Made by a program: the position numbers and the translations under genes
Assembly: GCF_022539665.2 (NCBI RefSeq)
Contig: NC_081333.1
Coordinates: 12,398,971-12,462,970, forward strand
Origin: Daphnia carinata
Lineage: Eukaryota > Arthropoda > Branchiopoda > Diplostraca > Daphniidae
Length of the DNA: 64,000 bases
Reading direction: 5' to 3'
In this document: piece by piece, positions 15,901 to 27,565 of the stretch
Numbering within the stretch: position 1 is the first letter of the stretch
How the letters are laid out: the number at the start of each line of letters is the position of its first letter
The notes under the pieces: generated by a model
Told to the model about the DNA's origin: nothing
The model's input: the letters and a program-made list of their open reading frames with translations, nothing else
The model's database searches: none

Positions 15901-18669
15901 GAATCCCGACGATGGATGCGGCAGTCGCGTGCATGTCTCGATAAAAAAAAAAGGAGAAAACAAAAGGTGACATACGTAGTTGAGGCCTAGCAACTCACTT
16001 TCACGAAAGGTCGATTACGTCCGACATGCGCAGATCCTTCTTAAAATTGAATTCACGACAAACGATAAAGATAATGAGTTTCATAAAACGCCTTGTTGGG
16101 GCGTTGTTGGCAGCGACCGTTGTAAATTGGCAATTTGCATACCGCGTTCGTGACATCAGTGTGTTGTGTGTGTGTGTGTGTCTAATAGGGAAGTTTCGTA
16201 AGGAGTTTCGGCGCACGTTTCGCTGCCGTTGTCGCTGGTTGACTGACCATCTGCCGGGCGGGGGACGCGGTCGTAGTTCCGTTTCGATTTGCGCTGCCGG
16301 ATCTCGCCTCAATCAGTCGATGATCGCGGTCGTCCGCGTACCGACAGGGGCGACGGTTTTCGCAGCGGCGTTGGCTTCGACCGCGCCGGCTTCGACGGCC
16401 GTCGCTACCGACCGGCTAATGGCCAGCAACGTGCCGCCTCCATCGGCCGCAGCCTGCTATCCGCTCAGACAATGCCGCTCCAATCACCCTACTGCACGCT
16501 CCATCAGAACGCTCACGACAACCACGTAAAAAAACACGCACAAAACAAAAAGAACATCATCACCCACTGCACTTTGTTTCTCTCAGTCTGATTCGTTCAA
16601 ATCTCGTTGATTGCAATCTTGATTTCGTCTCAGTTTAGGTCTCGGTATTTTTTTTTATTGCTTTGGTTTTTGTTTATTATCTTGGTCGTTTGTCTCAAGT
16701 CTGCCCCCCCCCCCCCTTTTTTTTTATTTGAGCGGCTCGGAACCCCATCGTGTTGATTATGTTCCCTAGCACATCTAGGAGGTTGCCAATTGCGAGGCTG
16801 TTAAAAATCGTTGGCATTTTTTCTTTGTTTCGTTAGCCATCTTCGTTGCTATATGCATGAAGTGTGTATGCCGTTTATTATGCACTGCCATTTGTATAGG
16901 TTTTCTGAGTTGGCATTTCAGTCCCCGGCTATAAAATAGCGAAAGAGATGAGACGTGATGACAAAGACGTTTTCATGGGCACATGAATGTCTTGTCATCT
17001 AGTCACGAATGGCATCTAAACCAAAATCACACACTACCAGCGGTTCAAAATATGAAAAGATTTTGGAGCGTTTCGATATGAGTAAGTCAGTGGGCGAGCC
17101 AAAAATATTTGAGGACCATGGACCCAAGAACATTAGCCGCATCGTTCATTTCTTCCCTTACACAGCTATGCTTAAATGATTTTTGTCTTTTTAATTTCTT
17201 TATTTATTTATTTTTTTCTCGTCATTTCATGATGTTCAACCAAACAGGGAATTCGCTTGATCCGTGTAATTGATTGATGGCTGTTAATTATCACTCCCGA
17301 TTCTCGTGAACCATATCATCGCTTGATCTCTTTGAGCCGGTCGTTAATCAAAAATTCACCTGTCCCTCTCTCGAATGAAAAGAAAAGCGGTGCCAACTTA
17401 AGTATTAAGAGAATTTCGAGAATGAATTGTTTGAGTAAACAAACTTTTAATCTTTAGCGGATATTAATCGCTGATCAAATGCAAAATGAAAGAGACTACA
17501 GAGTCTAATTTTTAATTGATTATACGGTGACGTGTTGTCTTTCGTCTTATCGGTGCTTGCACGATTTGTCCCCACCTCAATCACCATTTTTATTTATCGC
17601 TTTCGTTCCCACACCCGAATTTCTTAACGCCGTGCGTGTCATCATACATAACCTGCGCATTGTAACAGCGTTCACGTTCTGGCTTTTCACGTTTCTGTTT
17701 TTAACCACTCCATTGCTGATTGTCCTTACACTACATATTTGTCGAAATAAAAAAAAAAACAGAAATTACGCTCTCCCCCCCTCCCAAAAAAAACCTGTGT
17801 GATAAAACAAAGCAAAAGAAAAAAAACTGGTGCGAAATTTCTTTTAGCACAAAAATAAAAAACACAAAAAAAAACAAATGAATACACGTTTAACGAGTTA
17901 TGTTCTGCTGCTTTGAATTAACGCATCCATCCAATTAGCATTGGCTTCTATAACAAGCAATCACGAATAACAAATCATTTCATTTTCTTTTTCTACAATA
18001 TTCGCCGAATTCATGGCAATTCTATGGAAATCACGGATCGCTTAGCAAATTAACAAACAACGTCGGTTTCGAATCGGTTACAATGGGTTTAGTCTTAAAA
18101 ACGTGTGCACAATCATCCCAGTTAATAATCTTGTCTCTATAGTGAATTCTTTTTCATTTTTGATTGATCCAAACAAACTTTGGATGTGTCTGGAAGTATC
18201 AACAGTAGTTGCGTTGTTTCTAAAGCTCGTTTTATTCCGTTTTTGTTGATTTCTTTTCTTTTCGTTTTTTTTTTTTTTCGTTATCTTTTCTTTCCCACCA
18301 CCTTCTTTTCTTTTTGTTTCATTATTTTTCCAAACGCGCAATAAAGAAAAATTTCGTCGCGAGTTTGGCATTGCCATGAACTGCTGTTCTTCCGATGTGG
18401 ATAAACGTCATGGACGAGAAGAACGTACAACTCATAACATGAGTCCCTCTCCGAGCGTCGTCACCAGTTTAACACGGACACCCAAACAACATCAGCGCCA
18501 ACCGTCGGGATTCTTCAGCAGCCAACAGCCGACAAGATCTTCGTCCAAGAGTGGGAATAGTCCACCCAGTTCGAAGAGGAGAAACGGCGCTTCACCGTCG
18601 GCCGAAACCATTTTACTTTGCACGATGCCTTCTTCTAATTACACGCTTGTCAATACGGCTAACGAATAA
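6941..18669 (+). CDS. Allatotropin/orexin-type neuropeptide receptor (class A GPCR), two alternative 3' ends
   Basis: Exons: 6941-7372, 12473-12620, 13136-13408, 14630-14846, 15031-15143, then either 16189-16529 (507 aa) or 18347-18669 (501 aa). All junctions are GT-AG and keep phase. The extracellular N-terminus has N-glycosylation sequons (NDT, NCT, NCS, NET) and no obvious signal peptide. TM1 is near residues 64-89 and TM2 near 97-122. The TM3 cysteine is C137, pairing in this family with the FTQC cysteine of extracellular loop 2. The TM3 end is DRWYAICHPL (from residue 161), where DRW replaces DRY as in allatotropin and orexin receptors. Loop 3 is His/Gly-rich. TM6 lies in exon 4 and TM7 ends NPVIY (386-390). 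The YRNHTMRTVTN segment after TM1 is typical of this receptor group. By family knowledge it should sit in the plasma membrane and couple to G proteins. The exact ligand is an inference; a related orexin-like receptor is the main alternative. Confidence 0.9.
7373..12472 (+). other. 5.1-kb first intron of the receptor gene
   Basis: This intron separates TM3 into two exons and is far longer than the others in the window. It contains an AT dinucleotide tract near 9101-9125, a run of about ten G near 8030 and another G run near 12378. I found no coding exon or RNA gene inside it. Its length makes it a candidate site for regulatory elements, which I cannot demonstrate from sequence alone. Confidence 0.6.
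16189..16529 (+). other. Alternative last exon A of the receptor (helix 8 plus tail)
   Basis: It follows an AG acceptor in the same phase that exon 5 leaves open (one base). It starts with the helix-8 sequence GKFRKEFRRTFRCRCR and continues with a Ser/Ala/Thr-rich tail to a stop at 16527-16529. The CRCR cysteines could be palmitoylated. A polyadenylation-like AATAAA lies near 17746. The tail beyond the helix is low in complexity, and a second open frame overlaps it, so the distal tail is less certain than helix 8. Confidence 0.75.
18347..18669 (+). other. Alternative last exon B of the receptor (helix 8 plus tail)
   Basis: The AG at 18345-18346 opens an exon in the same phase as exon A. It encodes KFRREFGIAMNCCSS, a second complete helix 8 with a paired-cysteine palmitoylation candidate. 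A Ser/Pro/Thr-rich tail of many possible phosphorylation sites follows, ending YTLVNTANE. An AATAAA lies at 19028-19033. Joining exon 5 to it gives FMSEKFRREF in perfect frame. Only one of the two helix-8 exons can be used per transcript. Confidence 0.75.
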
Positions 18670-19027
18670 TGCTCATTAAATTATTCTGGCGTTTGAAATC
18701 ATTTCGTGAAAGGCAAAAACATAACAAAACAAAAAAAAAATTGCCGTGCTTTTTTTTTAATATATCGTGTTTTACTTTTAGTCGTCTGTACTTTAAAACG
18801 CTCTCTGTTCAATCTTTATTCGATGTCATTTTGCTTATTAAACATTGGATATTCATGCAAACGAAATTCCCCTGAAGGAGGTAGACGTTTAAGTAATACC
18901 ATTTCGACAATGATTAAATGTGTCATCGTTTTTATATACTCGTGCTGTCAGTTCCTGGCTGATGGGGCCATCAATCAATAAGTGTCGTCTCATCGTTTAT
19001 TGTTTGTATAATCAAAATTGGTTGTAG

Positions 19028-19033
19028 AATAAA
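19028..19033 (+). terminator. Polyadenylation signal AATAAA after exon B
   Basis: A canonical AATAAA lies about 360 bases after the exon-B stop codon, on the same strand, with no other plus-strand gene in between. Confidence 0.5.
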
Positions 19034-19039
19034 TACACT

Positions 19040-20500
19040 GTATCTATTCTATTGCGGTCATTCATTACCTGTCCCGACTTTATTTTTTTTCTGTGGTCCA
19101 TTTTCTAAAATGAGTTAGGGAACCTCTGACGTACAAGGGCGGTATCTGTCCAGCCCCGTGTTATCAAGCGGGTCGTGATTACGCAAATGAGAGGGTAATT
19201 TAGAGTCAGAGTTAGAGTAGCAGTCCCTTAGAACGGTGAGCTGCAGTCTAGCCTACTTTACAGAGAGAGTCGTGAGGCTTCTCAGCTACACGCGTAAATG
19301 CCATCGGCTATGTCTAGATTACTCCTGCGAGTCCCTCATGCCGACGTCATTCATCCATCATTGCATTAGACATGCATATGTTGCATAACGTTTGGCATTT
19401 ATTACGTGTACGTGCCACTCATTCTAACGCACGTCGATGGCTAACGGGATACTAGCAGCCGCTTACTCTTTTATTTTTAAAATTTGATTTCACAGTACCA
19501 TCGGTGTAAGAGCCATACGAAACGTTAGCGTATGACGCAAATGACACAGGAGGTTGACGTCGGCCATGAGCGAATGCACCGTTTTTCACCGGAATGAGCC
19601 CTACCGTAGTTGGTAAACTTGACGGTGAAATGCCCGACGGGCTCACGCCTATAAGCATAAACGAATCCTGATTATTCAGGACGCAACTTGACCTGCAACT
19701 GACCAGACGTTGTTTTGCCAAAACACTCGGCTTATCTCGCACCTTCAGGGTATGTCTTTTGGTCTTCCTATCCAACTCATTTTTATGTCTCGGTTAGCAG
19801 AGCTAAGGGGGAACAACCTGCGTGAAAAACGCCTGCTTCGTGCATCTACCCATCCGCTTGTGTCGTGTAACGTTTTTATGGACTTCGCCAAGGTCGGTAT
19901 ACTCTAAAAGGAGCCTACGATAAATTACAAGCGAAATTCCAAGAGCGACTCCAGTGTAACTACTTCAGCAGAGGAAATTGATTCGCCTATTTCTTAAGCG
20001 GTTGGCTGAGCCGGCCTGTAATAGTGATTATTACGTGAGTTGGCGTTACACCTTGAAATGCTCGTTGAATGCAACTGGCCAAGAAAAAACGAATTTCGAG
20101 TTGGACGTAAATCAAGTAAAAAATTGGGTAGTAGCCTAAAGTGAGGAGATTCGGTTAGGAAGTGCGCACGCTTGCCCTTCTTGGCTGGCAAGGTAAAAAC
20201 GTCCTGCGGACACACGAGCCATCCGAAGAGTCAGACGAGAAGGTGACGCCTATCACTGCAACAAGACTACGCAGCAGAAAAAAAAAACAAGCGTGATGTT
20301 CTAATTCAGTTTTATCTTGTTCTTAATCATTCATTATTGTCGACGGTTTCTTCTTTTTGCGCTGGGAAATTCCAACGTCCTTCGCTTTAAAAGAAAAGAA
20401 AATTTCTTGTTCAAAATGCTGCTCGAAAGAGAGAAGCCAAATTTCGGTTGTTGCAAAGGGGGGAGGCATCTTGCGTTTCGGGAGCTTCAACTTCCGCAGG
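19040..20500. other. Intergenic, no gene seen
   Basis: Short open frames on both strands lack domains, signal peptides and matching splice sites. Nothing else is recognised before the TATA box of the peptide gene. Confidence 0.5.
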
Positions 20501-20501
20501 G

Positions 20502-20509
20502 TATATAAG
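20502..20509 (+). promoter_or_regulatory. TATA box (TATATAAG) of the 20.6-kb peptide gene
   Basis: It lies 98 bases before the start codon. The same spacing (roughly 80-105 bases) is seen for the other secreted peptide genes in this window, which supports its being functional. Confidence 0.65.
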
Positions 20510-20599
20510 GCGAGTAGAAAAAGCTTTACCTTCCACAGTCGTACCGATCGAAGAGCTGAAAACTGCAGGAGAGGAAAAAAAAGCAACTGATTTTGCATC

Positions 20600-20896
20600 A
20601 TGAACAAGGTTAGCTCTAAATTTAATTCTGACCAACGATTGCCCGGCCATCGACGTTTATGGCTTTAGTTTTTTACGGTTCATGCAGCGCACATAAAAAT
20701 TTTAAATTTTTTTTAGGGAATTCTTATCTTGTTGATGTTGGTTGCCGTTTGCGCCGTGATAACAATGGCGCAAATTGAATACGCTGAACTACCGCAAGCG
20801 GAATTCGACTTGGACGGCGACGCAAGCCGCCGCGCTCGTTACTATCGGCCACAACGGAGACGCGGCAGCCGTTTCCCCGGTTGGCTTTTCGGTTGA
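20600..20896 (+). CDS. Short secreted peptide, putative amidated-peptide precursor (62 aa)
   Basis: Exons 20600-20608 (Met-Asn-Lys) and 20717-20896, GT-AG, phase 0. The protein is a hydrophobic signal peptide (GILILLMLVAVCAVITMA), an acidic stretch (EFDLDGD), then a strongly basic tyrosine-containing part with dibasic and tribasic sites (RR, RRR), ending FPGWLFG. By the known rules of neuropeptide processing, cleavage after the RRR and use of the final Gly as amide donor would release a short peptide ending WLF-amide. That is inference; an antimicrobial or cuticle-associated peptide is equally possible. I do not recognise the family. The two-exon layout, with a tiny first coding exon and a TATA promoter, matches the peptide cluster at 49-54 kb. 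Confidence 0.75.
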
Positions 20897-22058
20897 AAAA
20901 AAAAAGTGGACGAAATGAATCATCATCGGCAGCCTTGTTATTGGATTCCGATTCATCCGGACGGAATTATTTCTTTAAAAATGGGGTGTACTTCTTTCCT
21001 TTTGTTTGTTCGTGTGTCCATATCCATCGTTGAGATAACCAATATATTTGGTGAACGTTTAACGCACAGTCTACAATGGATACGTGTATGAATTAAGATA
21101 ACGACAAGTATTCAAATTGTAAAAAAAAAAAATCGTTTAAATCTTGCAAGGTCAATGCCTATTTACCAAGTTGTCATGGCGAAAATGGTTTGAACCAATC
21201 CAGTTTTATTCGGCTGATTTTTGGTATACATCCAGAAGCACTGGAAGAACTCCCATTTGCCATCTTGAAAGACTTGGGTAATGGCTAAGACGGAAACAAA
21301 AACAATTTCATTTAGAAGAAACAATGAAATGGGCTGGCTTAGTGAAACAACGCAATAAGAAAAAAAAATGCTTTTTAAAAAAATCCTTAAGTGGGCAACT
21401 GAAGCAAGTCGAATGAATTTAGCGTGAATCACGATGAAAAATAGATGTCAGAGCCAAACAGTTTTTGAAGACTTGTTTAATGCGTGCTTCCCTCTTCAGC
21501 GTCGTCCTTCACGTTCAAGGCCTCATGTCATACATATTGGAGCAGCATGAATAAAGAGGCGTGTGAACGAGCCCCACCCTTGACGTCCTTCTGCGTTCAG
21601 TCACCGTGATCTCGGGAACCGTGAGTGAGATGCAACTTTTTTGATCGTCTTTTGATTTGCGCTTCTTCTTTTTCTGTAGGGATGTGAATACGTGCCGAAC
21701 CGGACGATTGCTGGGATCGGCCATCGGTGCGGCGACCGAGTTCAGGGTCGTGAAGTAAAATGGGCCCCGAAGCAACTAGTGCACTATAAACTTGCCTAGT
21801 CACACGTACATTTGTACGTGTGTAATCCCATCGAAAAACTACAGGACAATCATTTCAATTAAAGGCCTTGATCGGAACGTGTTCTTACACGAACACGATA
21901 AAAACGAAAATAGAAATGCAGCGACTTACACCAATAGCATCAATGACCTCGAACGTGGAAATGCGCTTTACCCTTTCCGCTTTTAGAATCGAAAAATTCG
22001 TATTGACCATAAAAAAAAAAATGAACTAAAAACTAATTTGATTTGGTTCTCCACCATT
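20897..22058. other. Intergenic, no gene seen
   Basis: Contains short minus-strand open frames (around 21163-21432 and 21515-21803) without recognisable domains or credible splice partners. It probably includes the 3' UTR of the peptide gene on the left. Confidence 0.45.
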
Positions 22059-22064
22059 TTTATT
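22059..22064 (-). terminator. Polyadenylation signal of the CUB-type gene
   Basis: Minus-strand AATAAA located about 75 bases beyond the stop codon of the CUB-type gene. Confidence 0.6.
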
Positions 22065-22139
22065 CGTTTACATGTACAGCTAGGCTGTTGAGGTTAAAAT
22101 ACATATATGTAAATTTAATTAATTAAATTACACCGATGA

Positions 22140-24139
22140 TTATCCGCTAGTGGCTGACGAAAGGCAGGGCTGTTGAGTGTACGTTAGGCAGAACCCCCAG
22201 TTTTCGGCTTCAGCCGCAGTCACGAGAAATTCTTTCGAGTCCGTGTAGAAACGAACTTCGAAAGGTCGCCTATAGCCTTTTTGGGGAGGCAAATTTTAAT
22301 TGTTTATAGTTATGAAATTCCAAAAATAGCGGCTCAATCAATTAGAATGACTTACTGTACAGTGAAGTTGTTGCCATTGTCGAATCAGTGGTTACCGTAA
22401 AACCCGTGATGCCGCAAAGTTTACTTGCGCAACCGACTGTCGCTCCCACCGACGTAACGATGGAGTTGGCTTGATCGGAGACGCATGGAATCTGAAGCCA
22501 ATCGAATGGGCAATCCGCATCCATAAGCGTACCGGTGGCAACAGTGCCAGCAGCAACAGTCGAGATTCCATAAGGATACGTAGCCGTCGGTGTGCACAAA
22601 TCATATTTAACTCCACAAAAACCCTATCGTATGAATCAATATCGATTACGAAATCCGAGTTGTTTTACATAAGCTATGAATTGATAGCCCGTTTTACTTG
22701 ATTGGTTCGGATGCACATGGTGTAATCTTGATATGCCAAGTGTTGAACTACCGGAGTAGTGGCGTATTGGTAGTTGAACGAAACCAATGTGCCAGAAGCC
22801 TCGGTGAACCACTGCAGGCAGTTGTCTGGAGCTGCGTATTACGGACAATTAGTTTTCGGATCATCAGTGTAAATGATTCATTTTTTAAATTTGTATCGAA
22901 ATGTTTCACAAGACTGAACAAAATCCCGGCATTGCCAAGATGTTCCAGTTTGGCAGCACTTACCCGTATAATCAGTGTTTTCGGGAATCTGTTTTGATTA
23001 AAAATTGAGCCAAATATTTGTAAGTTTAATTGCTTTAAATAGAAATTTTTCATGTAAGCATACCTGGATGACCCTGATGTTCCAGTAACGAGATGTACTT
23101 GTTCCCGATGTGATTATGCTAAGGGTAACTGTACTCGTTCCAGGTCCGATGTTGATGTACACTATTATTTAACGTAACAATAGAGAACAAAATCAGGTAA
23201 ATGCGTCCCGGTATGTTGTTAGTTCAATTAAATAAAATTTGATGTGGTATAGCTCACTGTGCTGGTTGGAATTGGCTCCACATATAGCTGGGACGATGTT
23301 GGCCGCACCGGAAACAGTAAAAGAATCAGTTATACACTGACCAGTGGTACTAAGCGTAGCCGAATCCGGCTGAGCCAAAGTGAAGGTTAAAAATTCTAAT
23401 CTATTCAACAAAAAAAAGAAAATTTTATGCAACCGCATTTCTTTTGCTTTAACGAAAGACTCTAATTTTGTACCGGAGTTGGTCGACATCAGAAGAGGCT
23501 CTGCTAACAAACAGGGAGCATTGGCCAGCTGTGGTGTATGCCGAACTGAATCCATTATTTTGCCAATATGTGTTGTTCAAACTGGTTGTTGCACCGCACG
23601 TTTGGATGGTCACTTGAAAACAAAAACAATTTGTGTAATAGTTAATGATGGACGTGTATTGTTAAACTTACAAACACAACAGACGCCGAATCCCGAAGCG
23701 CAGGTACCGGACGCTGTTCCTCCTTTGGCAGAGCACTCGGCAGTTGTCAAACATGTCCCTGAATAGATTTCAACAGTTACGCGATACAACGAAGACTAAA
23801 TTTAATGAAGAATTATTTTTTTCGTACCGTTGTAAGAATTGGATGCCACACACAGCGTGTTCGGGAAACGGACGATGGAAAACAAAGAAAGAACTGCATT
23901 CGACAAGAAAAGGGAATCAATTAAATAATATTAATAAACTACGTCAGCTAAATTTGAGCCGAAAATGGATTAGATTAAACGTAGTGACGTAACAACTCAC
24001 ATTTTTCCTCTCTCTGGCCTTCTGACCCTGTGCTGTTCCTTATCTGTGTTCCTGACGAGCTCGCATCTGCACAAGCTGCAAATTGTATCAATAATGCAAT
24101 GACGAGCATCAGTCCTGCACTGCGGGCGGATAAACCCAT
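22140..24139 (-). CDS. Secreted cysteine-rich CUB-domain protein of the arthropod type (411 aa)
   Basis: Ten exons on the minus strand: 24001-24139, 23828-23893, 23672-23758, 23474-23612, 23258-23400, 23064-23161, 22964-22988, 22698-22831, 22356-22623, 22140-22276. All splice sites are GT-AG and all phases agree. The signal peptide covers about residues 1-24. Next comes a conserved Cys-rich module containing FPNTLCVASNSYNGTC and GFGVCC. CUB-like beta-sandwich sequence follows, with repeated cysteine pairs and the hallmark APDNCLQWFTEASGT. A final Cys-containing segment ends PCLSSATSG. Proteins of this layout are common, mostly uncharacterised, secreted products of insects and crustaceans. An extracellular binding role is inferred from the domain; there is no membrane anchor. 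Confidence 0.88.
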
Positions 24140-24240
24140 TTTTTTGTTTGTTTTGTTTTACTAGAACAAATAAGTTGATGTGATATCGTCAACGACTCCG
24201 TGTCTTCAACTGCTGAATCAAGGTATCACGTCGGTTGGCT

Positions 24241-24247
24241 TTTTATA
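24241..24247 (-). promoter_or_regulatory. TATA box (TATAAAA) of the CUB-type gene
   Basis: Minus-strand TATAAAA lies about 105 bases before the start codon, the expected place for a short 5' UTR. Confidence 0.6.
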
Positions 24248-24249
24248 GT

Positions 24250-27200
24250 GGCAATACGAGGAAATCTTAGAGCTACTGCAATCTAGGAAAATGCTATGAT
24301 GTACTGTTGAAGGTGCAATGTGGTCATCGTTAATTCGTTGAATACTTCAAGTAAAACGAATTCATCCTTATTGTGCCCTGACTGCAATTGCCAACATAAG
24401 AACATTTGGTTTTAGACGTTTAATCGCAACATTTTCCTTTGGATATTAGTCAAATGTGTTGATATGAAATCATTAGTCAATTTAAAAAGTAGTTGGGAGA
24501 GCTGACATAAATGACTGTGAAAAAAAAAATATACAAAATTGTAGGATCATTAATAATAGCCTACGCATAATGTTGGACAATTGGGATATGTTTACAACAC
24601 ATAACCACACGGAAAAGTTATCCATTGTTAACGCATCCTGACGATGCAATAACAACAGATGTCCTTCATACTATAGAAGATGAATTCGTACGGGAAGCGG
24701 TTTGCGGTTAAAGTATGGTCAGCATGTCCCTCCAACGAAGGACAGATGCTGGCCAGCTAACCATTCATTTTTTTTTTTTTTTTTTTCTAGGATGATCTTC
24801 GTTATTTATAAGGTTGGAGTGAATTTTCGAGCAGTAGTCATCTCACCTTTATCGCTGTAGATCGTACTGTATACCCCTTACTATTTATTTTCAGATTAGG
24901 TGTAAATGATTCGTCAGGAGGCGGAGAGGGGGGAGGATTTTAAAGCTTCATCGGGTATTTTGGCCGTTTAGGTGCACAGATATGAAAAAAAAAAAAAGAA
25001 AAAAAAAATTCTTACACGTGCATCATATAAATTTGTTGTTGGATTAGGAACCTTCTTTAAACGCTTCTAACTATAGAAATTCACTGTCGTAGGAAAGGCC
25101 AATCAAGTTTCCCTTCTGAAGCTTCTTCCACATGTCTTTACGAATCACTTTCTTGAGAAAAAAAATATGGTGCATGAAACTATGCCGAAGGCAAGGCATG
25201 GCCGGTAGGTCCAGTGAAACCAAGTTATGACCACGATAAGTTATTGCCAACACTATGTGACCTGAATGTTTAGTCGATTCTTATAACTGGTTTGCCTGAC
25301 AATGATTGCCTGGAGTAAACCAAACCGACGGCTATCAATTGGAGAGCCTTTTATCTTGGGTTTATCCTTAAATAAGTATTTGCTTGAATGAATTCGATCT
25401 AGGGCGATAGTCCATCGTGCTGGAGCTTTTTGGGATGAAATGCATAGCCTGCACATGCGTACGTTATCACAGTCCAAAGCGAACTTTCGCTTCTTAAATA
25501 AATTGACAAAGCGCCTCTCCTGACCTAAATTTTCGTCACAAATGAAAACAAGAGTTTAAGCTCAACTAGTACTAGTCAGAATTACGGTCTGAAAAGTTTA
25601 TGTTCAAATGAAAAGCAACGTCGATTCCAACATTTTACTTTCAAATAGTTCCATTGTCTATTATTTAGAATTCTAATTGGCGAATGGATAGACGAAAATG
25701 AATTTCGCCAATGTAATATAAGAAAAAACAGGTTTTCAGGATTTAATTCTTCAATTGCTAACGAGTTGCTGGTTCGGTGAAAGTAAGCCTTAACTGTTTC
25801 AGCTCACTTTCTGGTCGTATAATACTTTTGCCATTCACAGCGAGAAAGATTTAAGAGGGATTAGTATTCTTTGCACGAACGGAAACCAACAGTAATGTAT
25901 TACATGCAATTTTGCTATCTCATGTAAGAAGCGAACTGGACTCTGGACTTTGGTCCAACGTCGTACGGATGGAATTTCGCTGTTAAGGTGGGTCATCCAG
26001 TTTTTATTTTTTATTTTGTGACGGGTTAAGCCGAATATGAATCGTCGCGTTATTTTCATACACGTATTCAAGTTTTTCCTGTTCCAAATTACATATTCAG
26101 AATCTGCTTGGGTTGACCGAAATAACTACCTCAATCCGCTCAGTTTCAAACTTAGCCAGCGGGATCATTCAAAATGAACATTATTTGGCGGCGATCCGTG
26201 GGTTACCCGGGTTTTAGCAAACCGGGGCAAAACCCTGGCGGACGAGCGATAAAAAAATAAAATCTGGCAACGTTTAGCTGCCAGGAGATAGGGTGTCTGT
26301 ATACTGCACTCGTGCCACAAGACTATTTCCTCGTTTGGATTGACTGGAAAAGGGCGTGCTCTACTCTCTCCTAGTGTTATAGCTCATCTGTTCCGATTTC
26401 ACATTTTAGTTTTGGCTGGAATACTGATATTCCAGCCGTACCTATGACCAGTTCGAGTAAGTAAAAAAAATTTTGTGGCGCGTGTTCGTGAATACTCGTC
26501 GTTATCCAGTTTTTGGGAGTACAATTGAACGAAACTGTGTGTAATGTTGTAGTTTGAAAATCGAAGTTGTCCTGAATATTTCAAGACCGTTCGATATCTC
26601 CTGTTACCTATCGTGGGATGAACATGGAAAGACCCAATTCTTTTTGCCAACACTTGCCACGAGTGTATCTCTAGAGAATTTATTTAAAAGAATTGTTATC
26701 ATGCTATCCCCACATCACGCCACTTTCTTATCTTTTTCTAGCCAGATAACAAGGTGCAAATAATAGTCGTAAAACAAATACTTTCTGTTTGCCTCACTTC
26801 TTGTCGCACTCCCTCGAGCTCTGGTTACTATGTTTTTACACTTGAATGGCCTTCGAACACAGTTTCCTCGTTTTACCACTTTCATAACCCGATTCAACGG
26901 GTAAAAGAATAGGCTTATGTAACGTATGGTAGCTGTATTTTTTAGAGAAAAGTGCATACAAAATCCAGCCTTGGGGTTAGTATAGTGTTTGCTGGGCAAA
27001 GGGCACGTGAGAAGGGAACATTGTGATGTGAGGGGTGGTTTTATAGGACATTTGAAAAAAGATAAGGTGCACCTGTCGCACTTGCACCCACTTATTTTCC
27101 CATTGAGTTCAAACCAACGTAAACAAAAGACCACGTGGTGTAAACACCAGCACTACAGATAGCCTTTCGACGCCAGTTTCTCTTGTGGTGATTCCCCCGT

Positions 27201-27565
27201 AGCCACCGACTCCCACGTCCTTTTAGTAGTAACTAAGCGCATTATTGGGTAGTAAAGTTGCATTCCTTCTTGGAAATCAACATAACTAAAAGCATATTCG
27301 TATTTATTGTTGAAAACGTTGTTACTGCACGCCTCCAGAGCAAGTGAAAGCTTGTTTACAACTAAAACTTTCTCGTTTTCTGTTTTGGGCTGATCCATAC
27401 GTGCTGCGAACGTCACACTTTGGCGCTTCTTTGGTTGAGCGTTTTTCTGAATAGCTTTCCAAATTTCGACTTTCTCTCACAGGTCTTCAACCTCACTGCC
27501 GACGTCTGCTGTTTAACCATTCCTGCATTAATATATTGTGTTGAAAGCTCTATCACTAAACAAAA
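24250..27565. other. Intergenic, no gene recognised
   Basis: Several minus-strand open frames occur (25071-25477, 25835-26071, 26715-27134, 27153-27416). None shows a known domain, a signal peptide or a splice chain. The 26150-26260 part has an imperfect C/G-rich hairpin (GGTTT-TAGC-AAACC). Old transposon debris is possible but I cannot name an element. Confidence 0.45.

Noticed and set aside
16289-16591. Second open frame overlapping receptor exon A (100 codons)
   Set aside because: Reached only by a frame change; the phase from exon 5 fits the other frame, which begins with helix 8.
19452-19775. 107-codon minus-strand frame
   Set aside because: No domain, signal peptide or splice partner; composition does not stand out.
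21515-21803. Overlapping minus-strand frames with Lys-rich stretch
   Set aside because: Two frames compete, neither has a family match or convincing splice sites.
26715-27416. Minus-strand frames of 139 and 87 codons before FATP
   Set aside because: No recognisable domain or promoter; could be promoter-side noise or old mobile DNA, but not supportable.
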